Source: Solibacillus sp040274725 (GTDB lineage: Bacteria; Bacillota; Bacilli; Bacillales_A; Planococcaceae). Taken from it: 64,000 nt of DNA. The translations under genes and the position numbers were made by a program. Every line of letters begins with the position of its first letter. The stretch's first letter is position 1. Location of the stretch: positions 496,001 through 560,000 of the forward strand of contig JBEMAQ010000001.1 of the NCBI GenBank assembly GCA_040274725.1. The letters are read 5' to 3'. The notes beneath the pieces are model-generated. The model was not told the origin of the DNA. It worked only from the letters and a program-made list of their open reading frames with translations, and did no database searches. Of this stretch, positions 33,922 to 40,752 are shown piece by piece.

Positions 33922-34467
33922 CTAGTCTTCTTTATGAATGGTTACACCATCTTTTTCATCCACTTCTATTAAATTAACAACGATTCGCTCTTGTCCGGAT
34001 GTTGGCACGTTTTTCCCAACATAATCCGCTCGAATCGGTAGCTCGCGGTGTCCTCTATCGATGAGGACCGCTAGCTGAATTTGCGCTGGACGACCTAAGT
34101 CCATGATCGCATCAAGTGCTGCGCGTACTGTTCGACCTGTGTACAGGACATCATCAACAAGCACGACTTTTTGGTCCTTCATCTCATAATCCACGCTCAC
34201 CTGCTGGACTTGTGCTTCGTCATTTACCGACTTTGTTGATAGATCATCGCGGTACAATGTAATGTCTAGCTCACCAATGCGAATCGGCTTGCCTTCAATT
34301 TGCTCAATACGCTCTGCGATACGCTGCGCAAGGTATGCACCACGCGTTTTAATTCCGACTAAAATACAATCGTCAATCCCTTTATTGCGTTCAATGATTT
34401 CGTGGGAAATGCGTGTAATCGCACGATTTACTGTTGGGCCGTCTAATAGTTCCGTAATTTGCGCCAT
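33922..34467 (-). CDS. pyrR: PyrR, pyr operon attenuator and uracil phosphoribosyltransferase
   Basis: RNA-binding regulator that in the presence of UMP binds the pyr leader RNAs and favours termination; it also has weak uracil phosphoribosyltransferase activity. 181 residues from the ATG at 34467 behind AAGGAG; 15 upstream codons are not conserved and the upstream start has no site. The PRPP loop VVLVDDVLYTGRTVRAA is near residue 97, and ITLYRDDLS near 70 is conserved. First gene of the operon, downstream of its own attenuator. Confidence 0.96.
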   Translation of the reverse strand: MAQITELLDGPTVNRAITRISHEIIERNKGIDDCILVGIKTRGAYLAQRIAERIEQIEGKPIRIGELDITLYRDDLSTKSVNDEAQVQQVSVDYEMKDQKVVLVDDVLYTGRTVRAALDAIMDLGRPAQIQLAVLIDRGHRELPIRADYVGKNVPTSGQERIVVNLIEVDEKDGVTIHKED

Positions 34468-34526
34468 GATTCTGCTCCTTCCTGTCGTTTTTTCGTACTG
34501 TGAAGTTTTCAATTTTGCTCAAAACG

Positions 34527-34720
34527 AAAAAACTCCCCTAGCAAGTAGAGGAGTTGAAAGTTTGCACGTTGAAATAATGCGCTCGAATATTTTTGTAGCA
34601 CAAAAATAGCGTTCGCTTCACCAGTACCTTCTCAGCCTCTCTGGACCGCCATTAAAGGTTAATCTTTAATTGTAAGTGGTCTTGTTTCGCTCTCTGACGA
34701 ATCCCTTATGACTCACTGAA
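34527..34720 (-). promoter_or_regulatory. PyrR attenuator in the pyr operon leader
   Basis: The minus-strand leader carries the PyrR-binding loop GGTCCAGAGAGGCTGAGAAGG at 34647-34627 (shown here split: GGTCCAGAGAGG, then CTGAGAAGG). A terminator follows: stem AACTCCTCTA/TAGGGGAGTT (34555-34546 with 34540-34531), loop of five, then six T (to 34527). AGAGG of the binding loop can pair with CCTCT of the terminator 5' arm, giving an antiterminator. A TATTTTTGT/ACAAAAATA hairpin lies between them. Confidence 0.9.
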
Positions 34721-34723
34721 CTT

Positions 34724-34752
34724 AGTATAGTCCTGTCATACAATGAAGTCAA
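34724..34752 (-). promoter_or_regulatory. Sigma-A promoter of the pyr operon
   Basis: Minus strand -35 TTGACT (34752-34747), exactly 17-base spacer, -10 TATACT (34729-34724): five of six matches in each. It lies just upstream of the PyrR leader and has no competitor nearby. Confidence 0.85.
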
Positions 34753-34916
34753 CAACGCCTTGAGAGGTCAGACAACTAAACGAAAAAGTAAATCTAATAT
34801 GAATTTTCAGACAAATAAAAATTACTCGTCATTAGTCAATATTGCGGCTTACATATATCATTCCCCTCACGTGGCCATTTATTCTTTTTATTAAATCATT
34901 TGATTTTTTCTAATCA

Positions 34917-34960
34917 AAAAGCCGGCTAATTTGAGTTTAAGAGCAAATTAGCCGGCTTTT
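34917..34960 (-). terminator. Intrinsic terminator after the LysE-type exporter gene
   Basis: Seventeen-bp perfect stem (34917-34933 with 34944-34960) including AAAAGCCGGCTAATTTG, ten-base loop, T-rich flanks on both strands. It lies six bases past the stop. The 160 bases from here to the pyr promoter hold nothing I can recognise. Confidence 0.9.
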
Positions 34961-34965
34961 ATACA

Positions 34966-35598
34966 CTACAATATATTTTTCAAGTCCATTACAAACTCAT
35001 AAATAAAATAACAACCAAAGCCAAATAACAATATCCCAGCAATAATCGAAGCCCATTTAATCATTTGACGGTTCATTACTTTTCTCGTCAGCGAAACAAT
35101 CGTTAACAAGCCGAGGTCATGTAGCAAAATTCCTGATAAAATTCCGAGCGCCACAATGATAAATTGACTCGTGCCATTCACCGCATATGAATCTGCTAGT
35201 ACTGCACCGAAAACAGAAATCCAGAATACTAAGTTCCCAGGTGAAACAGCAACGAATAAACCGTTACGATACGTTACAAAAAATGATTTTTTCACCTTTT
35301 CACCAACTAGCGTAATGTCCTGATCTGCGTTTTTAATCGAGTCATAGGCCAATATAAACAAAAAAATCGCCCCAACAATCCACAGTGGCATTTGAATATA
35401 AGGGAGCGCTAGAAATTTCGCCAACCCTAAATACAGCGCAGCGATTAACAGCACATCTATGGTCATCCCACCTATTCCGACCGCCCATCCATGTAAAAAA
35501 CCATTTTTCAAACCTTGTTTCGTCATTTCAACAGTAATTGCGCCGACAGGCATGGCAATGGCGAGCCCTATTAAGACATAACCTAAATACAAACTCAT
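34966..35598 (-). CDS. LysE family amino acid exporter
   Basis: LysE/RhtB-type transporter, 210 residues with about six membrane helices. The N-terminus shows the family signature around MPVGAITVEMTKQGLKNGFLHG, and a second conserved stretch is SPGNLVFWISVFGA near residue 120. Substrate cannot be deduced; relatives export lysine, arginine, threonine or homoserine lactones. It has its own promoter and terminator and is not found between lspA/rluD and pyrR in B. subtilis, so it is an insertion relative to that order. Confidence 0.85.
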   Translation of the reverse strand: MSLYLGYVLIGLAIAMPVGAITVEMTKQGLKNGFLHGWAVGIGGMTIDVLLIAALYLGLAKFLALPYIQMPLWIVGAIFLFILAYDSIKNADQDITLVGEKVKKSFFVTYRNGLFVAVSPGNLVFWISVFGAVLADSYAVNGTSQFIIVALGILSGILLHDLGLLTIVSLTRKVMNRQMIKWASIIAGILLFGFGCYFIYEFVMDLKNIL

Positions 35599-35651
35599 TT
35601 GAACACTTCTTCCAAAAGTTGATTGCTTCTTGCGTCCGTTTTATAAATATA

Positions 35652-35680
35652 ATTGTATATGAATAATTATAATGTTTCAA
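35652..35680 (-). promoter_or_regulatory. Sigma-A promoter for the LysE-type gene
   Basis: Minus strand -35 TTGAAA (35680-35675), 17-base spacer, -10 TACAAT (35657-35652), five of six in each box. About 54 bases before the start codon. Confidence 0.75.
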
Positions 35681-35725
35681 ATTACGTATTTATTGGAAAC
35701 CTCTACCGACAGCAATTTTTTAACA

Positions 35726-35767
35726 AATAAAAAAGAACGGATTTGAGTTCTTCCCTCAAATCCGTTC
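35726..35767 (-). terminator. Intrinsic terminator after the pseudouridine synthase gene
   Basis: Perfect 13-bp stem GAACGGATTTGAG/CTCAAATCCGTTC (35735-35747 with 35755-35767), seven-base loop, and a T run on the minus strand. Confidence 0.9.
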
Positions 35768-35780
35768 GTTAGCTAATTCA

Positions 35781-36692
35781 TTATTTTGTTGTACGCATTT
35801 CTGCTAATACCGCTTCAAAATCTGCTGGTAATGGTGAGCTGAACTCTAAGTATTCACCTGATACCGGGTGCACAAAGCCAAGTACACCTGCATGTAATAC
35901 TTGTCCGTCGAAGTCAATTGTTTTCTTCGGTCCGTATTTCGGATCGCCTGCAAGTGGATAGCCGATATAGTTCATGTGTACACGAATTTGGTGTGTACGA
36001 CCTGTTTCAAGGCGGCATTCTACTAATGTAAAGTGTCCGAAGCGCTCGATTACTTGGAAGTGTGTTACCGCGTGCTTGCCGTTATCGACAACTGCTTGCT
36101 TTTGACGGTCTTTTTGGTCGCGGCCGATTGGGGCATCAATTGTCCCTTTATCATGCGCAATATGTCCGTGCACTAGCGCTGTATATTTACGTGTTACTGT
36201 TTTTTCGACTAATTGATTGACAAGAGATGTATGTGCATGGTCATTTTTGGCAACCATTAATAAGCCTGATGTATCTTTATCAATACGGTGGACAATACCT
36301 GGACGTGCGACACCGTTAATCCCTGATAGATCCTTACAATGATGCATTAATCCATTTACAAGCGTTCCACTTGCATGACCTGGCGCTGGGTGGACAACCA
36401 TCCCGCGCGGCTTGTTCACTACAAGTACATCCGCATCTTCATAAACGATTTCTAAATCTAATGCTTCAGGAATGATTTCCAAATCTTCCACTGCTGGCAC
36501 GTCAACTGTAATGACGTCGCCGGCCTTCACTTTATACTTTGCTTTTACTGACTCGTCATTCACTAAAATATGACCAGCATCTAGCCAGTTCCCTACTTGA
36601 GAGCGAGACCACTCTGTTTGAATGCCCGCAAGTGCCTTATCAATACGCTCTCCTGCTTGTTCTACTTCGATTGTAATTGTTGTTACTGTCAT
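35781..36692 (-). CDS. rluD: RluD/RluA family 23S rRNA pseudouridine synthase (YlyB)
   Basis: Isomerises uridines in RNA, most likely in helix 69 of 23S rRNA if it is the RluD orthologue. 303 residues: S4 RNA-binding domain (about 12-75), then the RluA-type catalytic domain with HRIDKDTSG at 135-143; the catalytic residue is Asp138. VVNKPRGMVVHP near 91-102 is typical. It overlaps lspA by four bases, as ylyB does in B. subtilis. The exact target among RluA-family enzymes is inferred from position. Confidence 0.88.
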   Translation of the reverse strand: MTVTTITIEVEQAGERIDKALAGIQTEWSRSQVGNWLDAGHILVNDESVKAKYKVKAGDVITVDVPAVEDLEIIPEALDLEIVYEDADVLVVNKPRGMVVHPAPGHASGTLVNGLMHHCKDLSGINGVARPGIVHRIDKDTSGLLMVAKNDHAHTSLVNQLVEKTVTRKYTALVHGHIAHDKGTIDAPIGRDQKDRQKQAVVDNGKHAVTHFQVIERFGHFTLVECRLETGRTHQIRVHMNYIGYPLAGDPKYGPKKTIDFDGQVLHAGVLGFVHPVSGEYLEFSSPLPADFEAVLAEMRTTK

Positions 36693-37168
36693 TTTTTCAC
36701 CTTTTTCTTTTCTTGTCGTTCCTCTAACATAATCGTAATAAAGAGCATGACAACGGCAATTGTTAATGCTGCGTCTGCAATATTAAATATTGGGAAATGA
36801 TAATTTACGACAGGAATTAATACATCCACAAAATCCACTACTTCTCCGCGTGATAGACGATCAATAAAGTTCCCTACCGCACCACCTAATAGAAGCATTA
36901 AGCTAATTTGGAATAATGGTTTTCCTTTTGCCTCTGTATGATAAAAATAAATGATTCCTACGATCACGACGATTGTGACGATTGTAAAAAGCCACATTTT
37001 CCCTTCAAGCATCCCCCACGCTGCGCCGCGGTTACGATGCGATAAAATACCAAGCCAAGGATCCCATACGCTAATACGTTCACCTAATTCCATATTTTTA
37101 ACGACTAGCCACTTTGTCCATTGGTCTAGTAGTACTGCAAACAATGCAATTCCATAAAATTTGTACAC
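36689..37168 (-). CDS. lspA: Lipoprotein signal peptidase (signal peptidase II)
   Basis: Membrane aspartyl protease that removes the signal peptide from diacylglyceryl-modified prolipoproteins. 159 residues with four membrane helices. Conserved motifs are DQWTKWLV near 15, NRGAAWGML at 46-54, and the catalytic pair Asp103 (GNFIDR) and Asp132 (FNIADA). Start is GTG at 37168 behind GGGGGA. A Lys-rich tail overlaps the pseudouridine synthase start by four bases. Confidence 0.96.
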   Translation of the reverse strand: MYKFYGIALFAVLLDQWTKWLVVKNMELGERISVWDPWLGILSHRNRGAAWGMLEGKMWLFTIVTIVVIVGIIYFYHTEAKGKPLFQISLMLLLGGAVGNFIDRLSRGEVVDFVDVLIPVVNYHFPIFNIADAALTIAVVMLFITIMLEERQEKKKVKK

Positions 37169-37269
37169 TGCAAGTCCCCCGTTTACGATATATCTTTTCT
37201 ATCTTATCATACTTCTAGGTTGGAACTATAATTTTACGTCATAAATTTACAAACATTCACCACTGATTT

Positions 37270-38259
37270 TTAGAGCTGATTATGTTTGATTGCGTCTACT
37301 AAATGCTTGATTTGAATAATAAATGAGATCATATCTTGCGCATTGTAAGACTTGCTTTCAGAAAACCCGTACAAGTCTTCAATTTGATGGAGCGAATTAT
37401 TTGAAGAAGCGACAATTTGCTCGAGTAAGTGCTGCAAGGACATGACTTGCTCAAGCGTTTGGCCAGTCGCTCCGTAAATGACTTGCATATTTTCAGCTAG
37501 CTGCTGCTCGGACTGCTCAATGCGGCCAAAATATTGTTTCGTTTCAGCCGACATTTGTTGTGTCTTCTCGACTGTTTGTTGCTCACGCATGACACCACTC
37601 GCCACTTGCCCCATATGTGTCACAATGTCCGTTACCTTTTCGTTAATTTGAACAAGCGCCTGTTTACTTTGCTCTGCTAACTTCCGTACTTCTGCTGCAA
37701 CGACGGCAAAGCCTTTGCCGTGCTCGCCTGCTCGTGCCGCTTCAATTGAAGCATTCAGTGCGAGTAAATTTGTTTGATCCGCAATCGCACCGATCAACTT
37801 GGCAAAATCCAAAATTTCCTTCGTCTCCTGCTGCACGCCGCTAATCGACTGGCTCACACGCTCAAAAATATCACGTACATGCTCCATTTGCGCATAAAGC
37901 TGATTCATTTGCTCGCTACCTTCAAGAATCAGCTGGCGATTATGCTCCACCTGCTCTTCCACCTCAGCTGTAATTTGCTGTACCTCTTCTGTTTCCTGTA
38001 CAATCGCATGTGCGCGTTCGTTGGAAGCTTGGATGAGCTGCTGGTCCTGTTGAAGCGACTGTGAAATCACATTAATGTGCTCTATAAATAGACTATCGCC
38101 CTCTGTGTTTTTATTATTTGCCGTATTGAGTAGCTCCAATAATTGCTCGACACCTGCGATGATCTGATCACGCTCTGTAGGAGAGAGCGTTTCGATTTCC
38201 TGCTCAATCTCCGCTGGCGCTACCTTTTTTAAAAACAACTGCTTTAACATATCGTTCAC
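37270..38259 (-). CDS. Soluble methyl-accepting chemotaxis-like signalling protein
   Basis: 329 residues with no membrane segment and no recognisable sensor domain. Residues about 1-60 are an acidic region. From about 60 to 329 it is a long coiled-coil whose tip (157-200, GAIADQTNLLALNASIEAAR and GEHGKGFAVVAAEVRKLAEQ) is the conserved CheA/CheW-binding hairpin of chemoreceptors. It has no HAMP domain. Its start overlaps the stop of the FIST-domain gene by four bases, so the two are translationally coupled and probably form one receptor: FIST as the sensor, this as the output. Which sensory pathway they feed is unknown. Confidence 0.85.
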   Translation of the reverse strand: MNDMLKQLFLKKVAPAEIEQEIETLSPTERDQIIAGVEQLLELLNTANNKNTEGDSLFIEHINVISQSLQQDQQLIQASNERAHAIVQETEEVQQITAEVEEQVEHNRQLILEGSEQMNQLYAQMEHVRDIFERVSQSISGVQQETKEILDFAKLIGAIADQTNLLALNASIEAARAGEHGKGFAVVAAEVRKLAEQSKQALVQINEKVTDIVTHMGQVASGVMREQQTVEKTQQMSAETKQYFGRIEQSEQQLAENMQVIYGATGQTLEQVMSLQHLLEQIVASSNNSLHQIEDLYGFSESKSYNAQDMISFIIQIKHLVDAIKHNQL

Positions 38260-39398
38260 TCCGCTCGTAATTTCCCAAAACCTAATAATAGCATTGTTTG
38301 ATTTAATTGTGATTTATTTAATTGCTCTCCGTAGCTTGAAAAACCACATAAATTTGGCAACGCCTTTAATTCTTTATTTAACGATTGCACCACGTTCTCT
38401 TGCTGGAATTGTAGCTTACGTAAAATACAGTTACACCCAAGCACACCATAGAGCTCTGAAAATGTATTCGTAAACTCCGTAATCGTTTTCTGCATTTCAA
38501 GCAGCGGATTTTTCGGCTCTAATACTTCAATCACGGCGCCTTCATACACCTGGCAGTAAAATTCGATTGCGCCTGCCTCCCTCACTTGGAACGGCGAGGC
38601 GATTAAAAAGTCATGATTAAATTGACGTCCTAGCGGATAACGTGCCCAGTGCTTCGTTAAATCACGTTCTGCCACAGCGATTAAGTTCGCATACACTTTC
38701 GTAGCAGGCTTGCCATCAATTTCATACACAATCCGCTTTTCTGCATCCGCCTTCGTAATTTTCATCTTTTTGCCTGTGCCTTGGAAAATATTCTCCTTCT
38801 TTATAAAAAAGTCCATGGATGGATTCATAAAGACAACAGCGCACCCCGTCGTTGTCATTCGACCATTTACACTGACAGTTGTTGCTTCAAATTTTGCATC
38901 ATCTCCAGCCGTACCGCCAAAAATCGAAAAACCGTCGTAAGCGAAAATCGAATTAACAACAGACAGCATCTTTTCTTCGCCAGCCTTTAAGCCCACAGGG
39001 AATACAATGGCAAGCCCGTCTTTTTTTGCTGGTTTTTTCGTTAATTGAATCCCAATCGACTTTGCAGCTTGTATTAAATCCGCTCGGTAAAAAATTGGAT
39101 ACTTCGAAATATCATCCATTAATACAGCCTGCAGGCGACCAAAGCCTTTTCCATAACTTTGTGCAGTTAAACTCGCCTCACTAAACCCATCTGGCCCAAT
39201 TTCTCCCGTCGTCGTTACACCGACAATTTGTGCAGACGGATATTTTAGTTGAAATAATTGTGTTAGTAACTCAAATGAATGGATCGTACTTGAAAAAAAT
39301 AAAATAAGTGCTGGCTCTTTGTGTAATTGACGCACAATGTCTTCTACTGCTCGTTCCGTTTGCTTAACAGCAGTTTGTGCCGATTGAATAAAGCTCAT
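38256..39398 (-). CDS. FIST N-/C-domain sensory protein
   Basis: 380 residues resembling the FIST signal-transduction family: a FIST_N domain (about 30-225; PALILFFSS, then IVGVTTTGEIGPDGF and GLKAGEEKMLSVVNSIFAYDG and FGGTAGDDAKF) followed by a FIST_C domain (about 235-370; CNCILRKLQ, then SSYGEQLN). FIST domains are proposed to bind small ligands such as amino acids. No signal peptide or membrane segment. It overlaps the soluble chemoreceptor gene by four bases. Family assignment is from pattern; the ligand is unknown. Confidence 0.8.
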   Translation of the reverse strand: MSFIQSAQTAVKQTERAVEDIVRQLHKEPALILFFSSTIHSFELLTQLFQLKYPSAQIVGVTTTGEIGPDGFSEASLTAQSYGKGFGRLQAVLMDDISKYPIFYRADLIQAAKSIGIQLTKKPAKKDGLAIVFPVGLKAGEEKMLSVVNSIFAYDGFSIFGGTAGDDAKFEATTVSVNGRMTTTGCAVVFMNPSMDFFIKKENIFQGTGKKMKITKADAEKRIVYEIDGKPATKVYANLIAVAERDLTKHWARYPLGRQFNHDFLIASPFQVREAGAIEFYCQVYEGAVIEVLEPKNPLLEMQKTITEFTNTFSELYGVLGCNCILRKLQFQQENVVQSLNKELKALPNLCGFSSYGEQLNKSQLNQTMLLLGFGKLRAE

Positions 39399-39451
39399 TA
39401 TATGAATTCTCCCTAAAAATCGTTATATTTATATACTTTAGCGCGACAAAA

Positions 39452-39460
39452 ATTATATCA
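39452..39460 (-). promoter_or_regulatory. Candidate promoter for the FIST/chemoreceptor operon
   Basis: Minus strand TGATATAAT (39460-39452): perfect -10 with an extended TG. The -35 is weak. A TAAA followed by CGAT about 16 bases later (near 39440-39418) faintly resembles a sigma-D motility promoter but is a poor match. Confidence 0.45.
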
Positions 39461-39570
39461 CAGTTTGATAATATAATGTAATTACAGCAAAATTATCCTC
39501 ACAATTCTACAAAATTAATGTCAGACAAGTACTTTCAACCTAATAAATATTATCTCAAGAAAATAAAATA

Positions 39571-39615
39571 AACTAAAAGACCCGTATAGAATAAATTCTA
39601 AATGGGTCTTTTTAG
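39571..39615 (-). terminator. Intrinsic terminator after azlD
   Basis: Outer stem ACTAAAAGACCC with GGGTCTTTTTAGT and an inner TAGAAT/ATTCTA arm, with A/T tracts flanking both sides. It begins at the azlD stop codon. Confidence 0.8.
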
Positions 39616-39939
39616 TTATGTAAAAAAGTAGCGTAAAGCAGCCATTGTCAGCACGCCAACGACCACCGTTTTTGACAAGCTTTTCGTCCATACCGCAACA
39701 AGCAGTGTAGGAATAAATGCTGCGACATGTAGCCAGTCTAACGTTACAAAGCTTCCCTCTGCATCAAGTAACGATTCAATAACGAGCGCGCTTAAAATAC
39801 AAACTGGAATATATGCCAGCCAGCGCAATACAACACCGGGCATCGTTATATTTTTTACGAGCGCGAATGGCAAAATTCGCGGCACCCATGTGACAAGTGC
39901 ACAGCCTAAAATAAGTAATACCATCGTCCACGTCGTCAT
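39616..39939 (-). CDS. azlD: AzlD family branched-chain amino acid exporter subunit
   Basis: Small partner of AzlC, 107 residues with about four membrane helices and the conserved ILGCALVTWVPRILPF near the N-terminus. AzlCD exports branched-chain amino acids or analogues such as 4-azaleucine in B. subtilis. It overlaps azlC by four bases. It is not next to ileS in B. subtilis; neighbourhood to ileS could reflect shared branched-chain amino acid physiology or chance. Confidence 0.88.
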   Translation of the reverse strand: MTTWTMVLLILGCALVTWVPRILPFALVKNITMPGVVLRWLAYIPVCILSALVIESLLDAEGSFVTLDWLHVAAFIPTLLVAVWTKSLSKTVVVGVLTMAALRYFFT

Positions 39940-40661
39940 TTTTCCATCACCACACCAATCGTCGCCACAACTACCGTAGACACAAGCACCGCTAAATGCC
40001 CTGGCATCAGATAAGAAAAGCTATACATGCAAATAGCCATAACACCGATACACTTTATGTAATGCATGAGCCTTGTGCGTGGCAAGTTCGCCAGCGTCAG
40101 TACGAGTAGTGCGACAAACATCGCCACAAGTGCATAATCAAGTCCCCAGCTTTCTGGATTCGGCAAATACCCACCAATAACACCACCAATTGTACAAGAC
40201 GCAATCCATACCGCATAGGCGGTAATATTTAGCCCGTCCATCCAGCGCCCGCCAAGACGCCCTTCCTTACCAAGCGTCGTCATCGCTACACCGAATGTTT
40301 CGTCTGTCAATAGTGTGCCAAAGCCGATATTACGCAGCGTTGAGTATTTCGTAAAATGTGGCGCTACTGAGAGCGACATGAGTAAATGGCGCAAATTAAC
40401 GATGAATACCGTCACAATAATCGCCGACATCGGGGCCCCCGCTAAATACAGTCCGCAAAAAATAAACTGTGCCGAGCCTGCATAGACAAGCACCGATAAT
40501 AAAAAGATTTCAAATACCGAAATACCAGACGCAATCCCTACAACGCCAAATGCTACGCCAATACTAATATAACCAAGTAGTGTCGGAATACAGTCACGTA
40601 CTCCCTGTATAAATGTATCTTCTGTAAAACTTTTTACACGTTCCTCTACTGAACTAGCCAT
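39936..40661 (-). CDS. azlC: AzlC family branched-chain amino acid exporter subunit
   Basis: Large subunit of the AzlCD exporter. 241 residues, about seven membrane helices, with the family pattern DCIPTLLGYISIGVAFGVVG, YAGSAQFI and LLTDETFGV. A terminator separates it from ileS upstream, leaving about 50 bases in which no clear promoter is seen, so read-through from ileS is possible. Confidence 0.9.
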   Translation of the reverse strand: MASSVEERVKSFTEDTFIQGVRDCIPTLLGYISIGVAFGVVGIASGISVFEIFLLSVLVYAGSAQFIFCGLYLAGAPMSAIIVTVFIVNLRHLLMSLSVAPHFTKYSTLRNIGFGTLLTDETFGVAMTTLGKEGRLGGRWMDGLNITAYAVWIASCTIGGVIGGYLPNPESWGLDYALVAMFVALLVLTLANLPRTRLMHYIKCIGVMAICMYSFSYLMPGHLAVLVSTVVVATIGVVMEK

Positions 40662-40710
40662 ACTCCCACCTTCTTTTTCTGATTATTCCGTCATGAAGAG
40701 ATAGAAAAGA

Positions 40711-40738
40711 ACGCTATTTCTAAGTAAAGAAATAGCGT
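40711..40738. terminator. Intrinsic terminator after ileS
   Basis: Eleven-bp stem ACGCTATTTCT/AGAAATAGCGT (40711-40721 with 40728-40738). The tract following on the minus strand is TCTTTTCT, imperfect but T-rich; on the plus strand it is CTTTTT. Confidence 0.75.
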
Positions 40739-40752
40739 CTTTTTACATTTAC

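Noticed and set aside
34756..34916. Possible small gene between the pyr promoter and the exporter terminator
   Set aside because: A+T-rich with no open frame having a start signal, and no recognisable motif.
37270..38259. Soluble chemoreceptor considered as a truncated membrane receptor
   Set aside because: It has a clean start overlapping its partner gene, no broken domain at its N-terminus, and a full signalling hairpin.
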